A stretch of 64,000 nt of DNA from positions 27,535-91,534 of the forward strand of contig DATFRP010000209.1 in the NCBI GenBank assembly GCA_035263125.1. Reading direction: 5' to 3'. Below the pieces are notes generated by a model. That model did not search any database, had not been told where the DNA came from, and saw nothing but the letters and a program-made list of their open reading frames with translations. Every line of letters begins with the position of its first letter. Within the stretch, counting starts at the first letter, position 1. Source of the DNA: Gp6-AA40 sp035263125 (lineage in GTDB: Bacteria > Acidobacteriota > Vicinamibacteria > Vicinamibacterales > UBA2999). Both the position numbers and the translations under genes were made by a program. Of the stretch, positions 8,310 to 16,501 are shown piece by piece.

Positions 8310-9268
8310 CTCGCCACACCGTCGCCACGATCGTCGCGTGCATCCTCGCTCTGGTTGCTCTCACCGCCCAGGAGCAGCAACAGCCAACGTTCCGGGGCGG
8401 AGCCGAGTCGGTGCGCGTGTTCGTCACGGTGATGGACAAGGACGGACGCCTCGTCACGAAGCTTCAACAAGACCAGTTCGAGATTCGTGACGAGGGCAAG
8501 CCGCAACCGATCACGATCTTCGACAACTCGCCGCAGCCGATTCGACTCATCGAGATGCTGGATGTGTCGGGCAGCATGCAGGGGAACCTGCCGCTCCTGC
8601 GCAATGCCTCGGACGAGCTCTTTCGACGCCTTCGTCCCGACGATCAGCTGCGCGTCGGCTCGTTCGGCCACGAGGTCGTGATCAGCCCGAAGTTCACGAA
8701 CAACCCGCAGGAAATCGTGTCATCGCTGCCGAAATCGATTGCCCCGGATGCGCCGACTCCGCTGTGGCGTGCGCTCGATCAAGCAACCGGCTTGTTCACG
8801 GAGGCCAAGGAAGAACGGTCGGACGAGCGGTCGGTCATCCTCGTTCTGAGCGACGGAAAAGACAGCGGGCCGATCGGCTTCAAAGAGAAGTATGTGAGCC
8901 AGGCCGAGGTGATCGATCGCGCCCGTAGTGAGGACGTGATGATCTATGCGGTCGGCATGCGCAGCCGCGGCGCGCAGCCGGTCATGCCGGGGCTGGGTCC
9001 GGGCGGGCTCCAGGCCGCGCTGATGGCCGACATTCCTGACCCCGGTCTGGCGAGGGTGGCGCAGGAAACCGGCGGAGGCTTCATCGAGATTCGGTTCGGT
9101 GAGGACCTCGGGCAGGCGTTCGCCCAGGTGGCCGACGAGCTGCACGGGCAGTATCTGATCGGCTTCGCCCCGCCGAAACGCGACGGCAAAGTCCACAAGA
9201 TAGAAGTGAAGGTCAAGGAGAACGGCCTGACGGCCCGCGCACGAAAGAGCTACGTCGCCCCCAAATAG
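8306..9268 (+). CDS. VWFA-domain secreted protein (acidobacterial VWFA-related family)
   Basis: Protein of 320 aa with a signal peptide (residues 1-22). A von Willebrand factor A domain spans residues about 75-260, with an intact MIDAS motif DVSGS and a downstream LSDGKDSG. The N-terminal VRVFVTVMDKDGRLV...FEIRDEGKPQPITIFD is typical of the VWFA-related family common in Acidobacteriota. It probably binds a divalent metal and mediates protein contacts outside the cytoplasm. It starts within the stop of the preceding gene. Confidence 0.85.
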   Translation: MTRHTVATIVACILALVALTAQEQQQPTFRGGAESVRVFVTVMDKDGRLVTKLQQDQFEIRDEGKPQPITIFDNSPQPIRLIEMLDVSGSMQGNLPLLRNASDELFRRLRPDDQLRVGSFGHEVVISPKFTNNPQEIVSSLPKSIAPDAPTPLWRALDQATGLFTEAKEERSDERSVILVLSDGKDSGPIGFKEKYVSQAEVIDRARSEDVMIYAVGMRSRGAQPVMPGLGPGGLQAALMADIPDPGLARVAQETGGGFIEIRFGEDLGQAFAQVADELHGQYLIGFAPPKRDGKVHKIEVKVKENGLTARARKSYVAPK

Positions 9269-9344
9269 CTGTCGATCCGCCGCCCCCTCGTTCGACGTGA
9301 TGATAGAAGGCACATTCATCACACGTAGAACCGCGAGGAGGCCC

Positions 9345-9776
9345 ATGAAGTTCCTCATCACCGAGCAGCCCGGCCAGAACAGCACGCAACCCGACCCTGA
9401 TGCGTCGTTCGACGAGGCGCTCGTCACGAAGTACATGAAATTCAACGAGGAGATGCACAAAGCCGGCGTGCTCGTCGCCGCCGAAGGCCTGAATCCCGCC
9501 GGAAAGGGCGCGCGTATCGAGGTGAAGAACGGAAAGCGGGTCGTCGTCGATGGTCCCTTCACCGAGTCCAAAGAGCTGGTGGGCGGGTTCTACATCCTCG
9601 AGGTAGCGTCGCTGGATGAAGCGATTCAGTGGGCGCTTCGCTCTCCAACCGGCCTCGGGTTCGACGATGTGCTGCAGATTCGGCAGCTGACGGGAGAAGA
9701 CGACGTCCCGCCTCGACTGCTCGAGTTGATCAAAGAAGTCGCTCCGACCTGGAGCGCAACCTTCGTCAAACGTTAG
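9345..9776 (+). CDS. YCII-related domain protein
   Basis: Small 143 aa cytosolic protein starting at ATG 9345 after GAGGAGGCCC. It carries the family hallmark VVDGPFTESKE, then GFYILEVASLDEAIQWA, of the DGPF/YCII group of dimeric alpha/beta proteins. Members often sit beside ECF sigma factors, but none is present here. The biochemical role is unknown. Confidence 0.85.
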   Translation: MKFLITEQPGQNSTQPDPDASFDEALVTKYMKFNEEMHKAGVLVAAEGLNPAGKGARIEVKNGKRVVVDGPFTESKELVGGFYILEVASLDEAIQWALRSPTGLGFDDVLQIRQLTGEDDVPPRLLELIKEVAPTWSATFVKR

Positions 9777-10062
9777 AGCGCTTTCGACATGTCGCTGGCG
9801 CCGGCTGCTCGTGGGCCAAGCGACGACGGTGTGGCTGCGGCCTCGCTCCGGTTCGACGCCGCGGAAAAACGACTCGTCCGCGCGTGCACTCACGGTGACG
9901 GCGGCGGCTGTCCTGATCCGCGCGACCGTGAACAATCGTGTCGATAACGAGGCAGCCGGTGCGTCAGCGGCGAATCACCGCCGCCGCCGATCGGACCGCT
10001 CCCGAGTCGTTTTATCCACTGTCGTTGATCGCGGCGCGAACAGTCGCTCCGCCGCAGCCACA

Positions 10063-10082
10063 CCGCCGCCGCTTGGCGGCGG
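10063..10082. terminator. Perfect 8-bp GC hairpin between convergent genes
   Basis: CCGCCGCC, loop GCTT, GGCGGCGG. There is no T-tract on either side. Its place between convergent genes makes a bidirectional terminator plausible. Confidence 0.4.
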
Positions 10083-10141
10083 CTCGCCCAATGCCTACGC
10101 TACCAGCATGTCGAAGTGCGCGCTGACAATCCATATTACGC

Positions 10142-10185
10142 GTCAGTCAGGATCGCACCGACTTGTCAGTCAGGATCGCACTGAC
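10142..10185. promoter_or_regulatory. Two tandem operator-like palindromic 21-mers
   Basis: 10142-10162 and 10165-10185 differ at one base. The second is an inverted repeat, GTCAGT-N9-ACTGAC. The copies start 23 bases apart, about two helical turns, so both would face the same side of DNA. A further CTGAC half site lies at 10123-10127. The position between convergent genes is unusual for an operator. Confidence 0.45.
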
Positions 10186-10200
10186 ACTCGTCGTGGACCG

Positions 10201-11280
10201 TCAATCGATCTTGATCCGGCGACGGAACTGCTGGTTCTCGTTGCAGATGAATTCGATGAGTTCTGAATCGGGCAAGTAGCGCTGGTCGATACGGACGGTC
10301 CAGGGCTTGGTGTAGGCCTTGGGATCATCCACCGTGATGTCCATCTGCAGATGGCCGAAGTTCAGGCGCTTGAAGCGCTCGGTGAACTTGACCTGCCCAC
10401 TGTACGGACTGCCGTTCACGTCGAGCCATCCGTCGAACGGACCCTCTTCAGCGCCACGGAGATTGTTCGTCTCGACGACGAGCGTGTCGCCTTCCCAGTG
10501 ACCGACTGAATATCCGTACCACCAGGGCTGCGGGTCGCCTTGCTTGGGCAGCGGGCGACCGTCGATGTAGATGTGACGAATGCCGTAGTTGGCTTCGTAC
10601 TCGATCAGGATCATCTTCGACGTCTGGATGATCTTTCGCGGCTGCGGCTGCTGGTGGAATTGCAGGAATCCCATCGGCATACAGTTGGCGTCGGGGTTGT
10701 CCTTCGCCTTGTCGACCTCGAACCGCTGCTTCCTGATGGCCTTCGACCACTCGGTGTACGGAAGCCCACCCTGAATATTGCCGCCCGCTTCGAAGAACGT
10801 CGCTACCGGCGGGCCGCTCGGATCGTACGGGAATCGAGCAGTTGGCGGCTCAAGCTGTACGCCGCCGCGACCTGGCGCGAACGCCGAGTTGGTATCGCCG
10901 TTGGAGTTTGCGCCGCCCGTCGCCGGCGTTGCGGGCGCGGTACCCTGTGCGCCACCGGCCGCTGCTGCGCCACCACCCTGAGCCGCAGGCGCCTGCTCGC
11001 CGGCACCCTGCGCACGACCGCGGCCCTCACCGCCCTGCCCCTGCCGGCCACGCCCATTTCCACGAGGCGGACCGCTCTCCGCGCGCATCCACATGCCCGA
11101 GAAGTCCGGCTTGCCGTCAGCGGTTCGCGGCGTCGGCGCTTCCATCTGCACATTGCCCGAAGCGTCGCGCGGAACACCCGCGTCCGGATATTTCGGCCAC
11201 TGCGCCCCGACAGGAATCGAACAGACCGCGACGAAACCGATGATTCCCGCGGTGGCGGAAATGACGCTCTTCACTCTCAC
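10201..11280 (-). CDS. Secreted protein of unknown function with low-complexity linker
   Basis: Protein of 359 aa with a signal peptide (residues 1-26, ending VGAQ). Residues about 70-135 are a Gly/Ala/Gln/Arg-rich disordered linker. The C-terminal part (about 150-359) is folded-looking, with WSKAIRKQRFEVDKAKDNPDANCMP, YGIRHIYIDGR and WWYGYSVGHWEGDTLVVET. These motifs recur in a large paralogous family of exported proteins in Acidobacteriota. No enzymatic residues are recognised. The start follows GAGGTGACAAG. Confidence 0.7.
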   Translation of the reverse strand: MRVKSVISATAGIIGFVAVCSIPVGAQWPKYPDAGVPRDASGNVQMEAPTPRTADGKPDFSGMWMRAESGPPRGNGRGRQGQGGEGRGRAQGAGEQAPAAQGGGAAAAGGAQGTAPATPATGGANSNGDTNSAFAPGRGGVQLEPPTARFPYDPSGPPVATFFEAGGNIQGGLPYTEWSKAIRKQRFEVDKAKDNPDANCMPMGFLQFHQQPQPRKIIQTSKMILIEYEANYGIRHIYIDGRPLPKQGDPQPWWYGYSVGHWEGDTLVVETNNLRGAEEGPFDGWLDVNGSPYSGQVKFTERFKRLNFGHLQMDITVDDPKAYTKPWTVRIDQRYLPDSELIEFICNENQQFRRRIKID

Positions 11281-11386
11281 CTTGTCACCTCACACGTGCG
11301 CATCAGGACGGCAAGCGCAGCCTTATCCTAATACGACACCAACCTGTCGGCCCTTTCTGCCTCGGCTGGCCGCAGGCGCCTCTTTG

Positions 11387-11424
11387 CTCCAAGATACCGG
11401 AGAGGCTCCGATGTAGCGGAGCGC
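11387..11424. repeat. Dispersed repeat copy 1 (CTCCRAGATACCGGAG element)
   Basis: Begins CTCCAAGATACCGGAG and ends CGGAGCGC, with an inner GCTCCG/CGGAGC hairpin. It aligns over about 38 bases with the copy at 29579-29616. It lies in the gap between the divergent secreted-protein gene and the ABM-like gene; nothing else is evident there. Confidence 0.5.
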
Positions 11425-11546
11425 CTGGTGCACGCACGCGCGCCACTGATATGCGCAACGCGCTCTGGTCCCGTCGAGCTCTATGGCACGCGCAATGCAC
11501 CCCAGACGATCCTCACTTTCTCCCTCGATGCCAGGAGGAAGCGCGG

Positions 11547-11894
11547 ATGGAATCAGCTCCGGTCCGCATGACCGTGAAATGGCGTGTGCCGGCGGGCGAG
11601 GCGCTCTCGATCACGACGGCTCTTCAGACGTTGATGCAGCACACTCGCGCAGCGCAGGGCTGCACAGGCTGCTCCTTCTCAACCGAGATGGACGCCGTGG
11701 TGGTCATCCACTACCTCGAGACGTGGAAGACCGAAGGCGACCTCCGCCGCCAGCTCCGGTCGGATCGCTTCGCGAGCCTTGCTGAACTGATCGAGCGCGC
11801 CACCGAGCGACCGCTCATCGAGTTCTCGCTCCCCGACGGGCTCCGCGGCATCGAGTACGCAGAGGAAGTGCGCCGCATGGATGAAGTCCATTGA
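11547..11894 (+). CDS. Antibiotic biosynthesis monooxygenase (ABM)-like small protein
   Basis: Protein of 115 aa with an AGGAGGA ribosome-binding site before ATG 11547. The pattern MTVKWRVPAGEALSITTALQTLMQHTRAAQGCTGCSF...VVIHYLETWKTEGDLRRQLRSDRF follows the dimeric alpha/beta-barrel ABM fold: beta strand, long helix, small-residue turn, strand, LExW, helix. Such proteins are cofactor-free monooxygenases or binding proteins, and no substrate is evident. Confidence 0.65.
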   Translation: MESAPVRMTVKWRVPAGEALSITTALQTLMQHTRAAQGCTGCSFSTEMDAVVVIHYLETWKTEGDLRRQLRSDRFASLAELIERATERPLIEFSLPDGLRGIEYAEEVRRMDEVH

Positions 11895-11902
11895 GTCGAC
11901 GC

Positions 11903-11979
11903 GCAAGCCTCAATGCGCAAAGCTCAATGCCCAAAGCCCGGAGCCCAGGGCCCAGAACCCAAAGCCTAGATCCTGGAGA
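11903..11979. repeat. Heptad (7-bp period) repeat array upstream of DUF1269 gene
   Basis: Eight clear tandem 7-mers run from 11910 to 11965 (TCAATGC, GCAAAGC, TCAATGC, CCAAAGC, CCGGAGC, CCAGGGC, CCAGAAC, CCAAAGC), with degenerate units on both sides. No inverted arm is seen. It lies directly before the ribosome-binding region of the gene at 11985. Confidence 0.75.
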
Positions 11980-11984
11980 TCCCC

Positions 11985-12473
11985 ATGGCAACCGTCAGCG
12001 TCCTCACATTTCCGACGGCAGATGGGGCACAACGCGCGCTCGATCGTGTGCAGACCCTGCAGGATCGGAATCTGATCACGCTGCATGACGCGGCGATCGT
12101 GTCGTGGCCTGCCGGACAGCAGAGCCCCTCGACCAGACAGCTCGTGAACCTGGTCGGCCGAACCGCCGCGACCGGGATGTTCTGGGGCATGCTCTTCGGC
12201 TTCATCTTCTTCACGCCCCTGTTCGGCATTGCCCTCGGCGCCGCGGTCGGCGCGATCGGAGGGGCGTTTCGCGACTACGGGATCGACGACAGTTTCATCA
12301 GAGCGATCCGCACGAAGGTCACGGAGGGCACGTCGGCGCTGTTCCTCATGACGAGTGACGCGGTGATCGATCGCGTTGCGGAGGGGATGAAGGGGCTCAC
12401 CTTCGACATCATCGCGACCAATCTCTCCAACGATCAGGAGCGGAAGCTGCGCGACGCGTTCGGGCTCGCTTAG
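11985..12473 (+). CDS. DUF1269-family membrane protein
   Basis: Protein of 162 aa. An N-terminal alpha/beta region (VLTFPTADGAQRALDRVQTLQ) is followed by a glycine-rich helical hairpin at residues about 60-95 (TGMFWGMLFGFIFFTPLFGIALGAAVGAIGGAF). A C-terminal domain (TEGTSALFLMTSDAVIDRV) follows. This is the DUF1269 architecture. The function is unknown; the glycine-rich segment suggests membrane insertion or association. It is preceded by a heptad array and followed by a bidirectional hairpin. Confidence 0.8.
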   Translation: MATVSVLTFPTADGAQRALDRVQTLQDRNLITLHDAAIVSWPAGQQSPSTRQLVNLVGRTAATGMFWGMLFGFIFFTPLFGIALGAAVGAIGGAFRDYGIDDSFIRAIRTKVTEGTSALFLMTSDAVIDRVAEGMKGLTFDIIATNLSNDQERKLRDAFGLA

Positions 12474-12478
12474 TCAAC

Positions 12479-12498
12479 GCGACGGCTGACGCCGTCGC
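12479..12498. terminator. Bidirectional hairpin between convergent DUF1269 and MscS genes
   Basis: GCGACGGC, loop TGAC, GCCGTCGC: a perfect 8-bp stem filling the 26-base gap between two stops. There is no T-run, so it may be a hairpin-only terminator or 3' stabiliser. Confidence 0.6.
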
Positions 12499-12499
12499 T

Positions 12500-14251
12500 C
12501 TACGGGGCATGTATCTTTTCGTCGGGACGCCGTGGCTGCTGCTCGTCGCCCGCTGATCCATTCCCGAGACTCGCGGGAGCCGCGTACCAGTCTTTCTTCG
12601 CCACCATTTTCGGCGTGCCGGGATCGAAGACGTAGTTGGGAGACATGATCTGTATGCCGAATTCGTTGAAGAGATCCTGAATCTGCGCGTGGAGCTCGTG
12701 CAGCGTGAAGTATCGCCTCTCCTGTCGTTCCAGGCACACGAAGAGCGTGTACTTCACGTAGAAGTCCTGCAGCGCCTCCTGGAGCACGAAGGGTTTCGGC
12801 GTACGCCGGACACCTGCTGACCGGTCGGCAGCCAGCAGCAGGAGTGCCTGCACCTGTCGCCACGGTGTGTCATAGCCGATCGAGACCGAGGTCGGCGTGA
12901 AGACTTCTCCAATCTCCGCGTAGCGCGAGTAGTCCGTTGTCGTCTGCCCGACGACGACCGCGTTGGGAATCGTCGATTCCTCTCCGAGGTACGACTTCAC
13001 CTTGGTGGAGAGCACCCCGAGATGAACGACCGTGCCTTCGATGTCGCCGATGCGGACGTAGTCGCCCACGCGCAGCGCACGGGAGTACGTGAGCATCACG
13101 CCGCTCATCAGCTGATTCATCAGGCCGGTTGAACCGAGCGTGACCAGCAGCCCGAGAAAGACGCTGACGCCCTTGAAGGCATCGGTGCCGCTGCCAGGCA
13201 TGTACGGATACGCCACGACGATCGCGAACAGCCACAACAGCATCGTGACCAAACGGCGCGTCGGCTGGGCGGTTTCCGGGTAGATCCAACGCGCTCGCGC
13301 CCGTCCCTCTTCAATCGCCTTGAACCACAGCCCCACCACGCGTGCCAGGAAGCGCGTGATCACGATGATGAGGAACACCGTAAACAGACCCGGGATCGCA
13401 TTCACGATGCCGAGCCCGAGTCGCTCGACGGTCGACAGCAGGTAGCCGCGCATCGACTCGCCCCACGGACGCGTGTAGGGGAAGCGGCGGAGCACGAACG
13501 TGAGCGTGCCGTACACGACGACGAAGCCCATCGCCACCGCGATCGCCGTCAGGAGTTTGCGCTGCAGCTCGAGCAGGCGCGATGCACGCAGCGAGTGCAC
13601 GTCGGCGAGCCCTGCCTCGGTGATCTTCCGTTCTGCCGCGCTCACGACCTTGTCGACGAACCGGCGCCGCACGTGGGCAATCCCCCACAACAGCAGCACA
13701 CCGATTGCGAGTCCGGTGAGCGCCTGCCCGGTTGACGCGACCAGTTTCCTTGGGGTGCGTGCTTCGACGGCCTCGCCCACCGCCTGACGCAGGCGCTCGA
13801 CCGTCTGCGCCGTGACGCCCGGGAGCGTCTCTCCGGACAACTCGTCGACGTCGAGGGGAGTGAGTGCCAGCACGTTGCGAGACGCGACGGTGATCAGCAT
13901 GGCACTCTCGAACGGCCGCGATGCCACCGGACCTGTCAGGTCGCGGTCGACGAGGTCATCGAGGATCTGCTCCGCCCCGCGCGCCCGTTCGTCGGGATCG
14001 TGTCCCAGCACACGGGCCCGAAGGACGGCAATGGGTCGATTCGCGTACGTGAACGTAAACGAATGCTCAGCGGGCTCGACACGGTCCGGCACTGGACCCG
14101 ACGACTGTGGTGCCGGCGCGGGCGGCGTCTGGGGTTGAGCCGCGATGCCGGGCAACTGCACCGCAATGCAGACGATCAGCGAGGCGACACCAAGCGCGCG
14201 TCGCCGGATGACTCGTGACCCCGTGAACGTCGTGCTACATAGCCGCGACAT
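12500..14251 (-). CDS. MscS-family mechanosensitive ion channel, with periplasmic N-terminal domain
   Basis: Protein of 583 aa. A signal-like segment (about 15-40) and a Pro/Ala-rich periplasmic region (40-175) come first. Several TM helices (about 175-390) follow, then the MscS pore and beta domain: LMNQLMSGVMLTYSRALRVGDYV, then IEGTVVHLGVLSTKVKSYLGEESTIPNAVVVG. The C-terminal cytoplasmic vestibule follows. MscS channels release osmolytes on hypo-osmotic shock. This long form with an extra N-terminal domain resembles the larger MscS paralogues. It is convergent with the DUF1269 gene. Confidence 0.85.
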   Translation of the reverse strand: MSRLCSTTFTGSRVIRRRALGVASLIVCIAVQLPGIAAQPQTPPAPAPQSSGPVPDRVEPAEHSFTFTYANRPIAVLRARVLGHDPDERARGAEQILDDLVDRDLTGPVASRPFESAMLITVASRNVLALTPLDVDELSGETLPGVTAQTVERLRQAVGEAVEARTPRKLVASTGQALTGLAIGVLLLWGIAHVRRRFVDKVVSAAERKITEAGLADVHSLRASRLLELQRKLLTAIAVAMGFVVVYGTLTFVLRRFPYTRPWGESMRGYLLSTVERLGLGIVNAIPGLFTVFLIIVITRFLARVVGLWFKAIEEGRARARWIYPETAQPTRRLVTMLLWLFAIVVAYPYMPGSGTDAFKGVSVFLGLLVTLGSTGLMNQLMSGVMLTYSRALRVGDYVRIGDIEGTVVHLGVLSTKVKSYLGEESTIPNAVVVGQTTTDYSRYAEIGEVFTPTSVSIGYDTPWRQVQALLLLAADRSAGVRRTPKPFVLQEALQDFYVKYTLFVCLERQERRYFTLHELHAQIQDLFNEFGIQIMSPNYVFDPGTPKMVAKKDWYAAPASLGNGSAGDEQQPRRPDEKIHAP

Positions 14252-14273
14252 GGAAGCGCGATCGGATCGATCG

Positions 14274-15083
14274 TCAGTAGGTCTCGGGCACGAAGCGCCG
14301 ATTCGCCAGCGACGCCTCGTCGTCGTAGGCGTGCTTCGTCGATCGCTTCGGCAGCTTCACCTTGTCGTGCTTGACCTTTTTGTGAGGGATCAAGTGCAGG
14401 AGATGCGCAATGCAGTTGAGCCGTGCCCGTTTCTTGTCGTCCGATCTGAGAATGTGCCACGGCGCGTCGTCGGTATCGGTGGCTTCCAACATCGCGTCGC
14501 GCGCGCGCGAGTAGTCGTACCACTTCTCACGCGACGGCAGATCCATGTTGCTCAACTTCCACTGCCGGAGCGGATCGCGAATCCGGGCTTCGAATCGCCG
14601 CTCCTGTTCCTTGTTTCCGACTTCGAGCCAGAACTTGACCAACTGAATGCCACCGCCAATCAGCTGCCGCTCGAACAACGGCGCCAGGGTGAGGAAGCGC
14701 TCGTACTGCTTGTCGGTGCAGAAGCCCATCACGTGCTCGACACCGGCGCGGTTGTACCAACTCCGGTCGAAGATGACGATTTCGCCGGCCGCCGGAAAAT
14801 GCGGCACATACCGCTGCAAGTACATCTGGCTCTTCTCGCGATCGGAAGGCGCCGGCAGCGCCACGACGCGGAAGACGCGCGGGCTCACGCGCTCGGTGAT
14901 CGCCTTGATCGTGCCGCCCTTGCCCGCCGCATCGCGCCCCTCGAACAACACGATGACCCGGAGCCCTTTCTCTTTCACCCAGTCTTGAAGCTCACACAGC
15001 TCGCCCTGAAGGCGCTGCAGCTCTTTCTCGAAGTCCTTGCGACTGAGTTTTTCGTTGCCATTGGCCTTGTCCGCTTTCGCCAT
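14274..15083 (-). CDS. ppk2: Polyphosphate kinase 2 (PPK2 family)
   Basis: Cytosolic 269 aa enzyme transferring phosphate between polyphosphate and nucleotides. Walker A is FEGRDAAGKGGT, Walker B is IVIFDRSWYNR, and the lid region is SREKWYDYSRARDAML. All are conserved features of single-domain PPK2. Whether it prefers ADP/GDP phosphorylation (class I) or AMP cannot be decided here. The ATG at 15083 begins MAKADKANGNEKL; upstream in-frame residues are shadow from the neighbouring RND gene. It lies just downstream of the RND efflux operon on the same strand. Confidence 0.9.
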   Translation of the reverse strand: MAKADKANGNEKLSRKDFEKELQRLQGELCELQDWVKEKGLRVIVLFEGRDAAGKGGTIKAITERVSPRVFRVVALPAPSDREKSQMYLQRYVPHFPAAGEIVIFDRSWYNRAGVEHVMGFCTDKQYERFLTLAPLFERQLIGGGIQLVKFWLEVGNKEQERRFEARIRDPLRQWKLSNMDLPSREKWYDYSRARDAMLEATDTDDAPWHILRSDDKKRARLNCIAHLLHLIPHKKVKHDKVKLPKRSTKHAYDDEASLANRRFVPETY

Positions 15084-15099
15084 CGACGTCACCCTCACC

Positions 15100-16500
15100 T
15101 CACGGCTGCCAGCCACCACCAAGCGCTCGATACAGTTCGGCGCGCGCACGGAACTCCGCACCTCGCGTCTGCGCCAGCAGCAGACGCTCGGCAAAGAGCC
15201 GTTCGTCCGCCGTCAGGATTTCGAGATAGCTCGCGAGCCCCGTGTCGTAGCGGGCGCGCGAAAGATCCGAGGCGTCCTGCAACGCATTCACACCGGTCTC
15301 CTGGTGCATGCGCGTTTCAGCCAGCTTCTGGATCGTGATCAAGGAGTCCGCGACTTCACGGTAGCCGTTGAGCGCGGCCTTCTGATATTCGGCGAGCGCG
15401 GCATCGTACCGGGCGCGCATCGCTTCGAGGTTCCGGCGGAGACGCCCGCCCTGGAAGACCGGCTGCATGAGTCCCGCGCCGAGCGCCCATACCGCGCCAT
15501 CCCCTCCGAGGAATTGCGTCAGGTCGCCGCTGACGCCGCCGAGAAATCCGGTGAGGCTGATCGCCGGATAGAACGCCGCCTTGGCGGCGCCGATATCGGC
15601 GTTGGCCGCCACCAGGATCTGCTCTGCCGCCGCGACATCAGGCCGCCGCTCGAGCAGCGAGGTCGGTAAGCCGGGCGGAATCGGAGGCGGCAGCGCCTCG
15701 TCCGGCGTCAGCGGCTTGCGCATGATCGTTCCAGGCGGCCGGCCGAGGAGAAACGAGATCGTGTTCTCGACCGTGGCAATCTGCCGTTCGAGGTCTGGGA
15801 TCGACGCCGCTGTCCGCTCGCGGTTGGCAAGAATCCGATCGACCTCGAGGCGATTCGACACGCCTCCGTCGAGGCGATTCCTGAAGTACGCGACCGTGTC
15901 GTCGTTGACCTTCAGCGTCTGCAGCGCGATGTCGAGTTGAAGGTCGAGCTCGCGAAGCAGGAAGTAATTCGTTGCGACGTCTCCGACGAGGGTCACGAGC
16001 ACGCCGCGGCGACCCTGTTCGCTCGCCAGCGCCAGCGCGGCTGCCGCTTCCCGCTCCCGGCGCAGGCGGCCAAACAGGTCGATCTCCCACGCGAGGCGAA
16101 AGCCGTAGTCGCCGCTCTGATGCGTCGTGTCGCTCTTGTCAACGACATCCGACGCCTGGCGGATGCCGTAATTGGCCACGCCATCGATCTGCGGATACAG
16201 GAACGATTTGGCGATGCCGGCACGGGCGCGCGCTTCCTCGACTCGCGCAACCGCGACCCGGAGATCGAGGTTGTTGGCAATCGCTTCACGTATCAGCGCC
16301 TGCAACGTCGGATCGTCGAAGACCTGGAACCACGGCATGTCGGCCAGCGTCTGGGCCTGCGTCGGTCCTTCGACGAAGCGGTACTGCTCGGGAGTGGGCA
16401 GCTGCGGGCGGGCATAGTTGGCGCCCACCGCGCAGCCGGCCACGACGAACGACAGCGCCATCATCACGATCACGCCAGCACCTGCACCGGGCCGAGTCAT
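15100..16500 (-). CDS. RND efflux outer-membrane channel lipoprotein (NodT/OprM family)
   Basis: Protein of 466 aa with a lipoprotein signal ending VVAGC, the lipidated Cys being about residue 22. Two tandem TolC-like repeats follow, with ANNLDLRVAVARVEEARA and SLLERRPDVAAAEQILVAANADIGAAKAAFYPAISLTG as hallmarks. It forms the outer-membrane exit duct of the tripartite pump encoded with the two upstream genes. Its ATG lies one base after the permease stop, so translation is coupled. Confidence 0.92.
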   Translation of the reverse strand: MTRPGAGAGVIVMMALSFVVAGCAVGANYARPQLPTPEQYRFVEGPTQAQTLADMPWFQVFDDPTLQALIREAIANNLDLRVAVARVEEARARAGIAKSFLYPQIDGVANYGIRQASDVVDKSDTTHQSGDYGFRLAWEIDLFGRLRREREAAAALALASEQGRRGVLVTLVGDVATNYFLLRELDLQLDIALQTLKVNDDTVAYFRNRLDGGVSNRLEVDRILANRERTAASIPDLERQIATVENTISFLLGRPPGTIMRKPLTPDEALPPPIPPGLPTSLLERRPDVAAAEQILVAANADIGAAKAAFYPAISLTGFLGGVSGDLTQFLGGDGAVWALGAGLMQPVFQGGRLRRNLEAMRARYDAALAEYQKAALNGYREVADSLITIQKLAETRMHQETGVNALQDASDLSRARYDTGLASYLEILTADERLFAERLLLAQTRGAEFRARAELYRALGGGWQP

Positions 16501-16501
16501 G

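Larger units (their letters stand above)
9777..10200. other. Convergent intergenic region with hairpin and operator-like repeats
   Basis: A 424-base gap between the YCII gene and a convergent secreted-protein gene. Short frames in it do not look like proteins. It contains an 8-bp perfect hairpin (10063-10082) and two near-identical palindromic 21-mers (10142-10185), listed separately. Confidence 0.6.

Noticed and set aside
9811..10266. 151-codon + strand frame between the YCII gene and the secreted-protein gene
   Set aside because: It runs through hairpins and the operator-like repeats and into the antisense of the next gene, and its composition is not protein-like.
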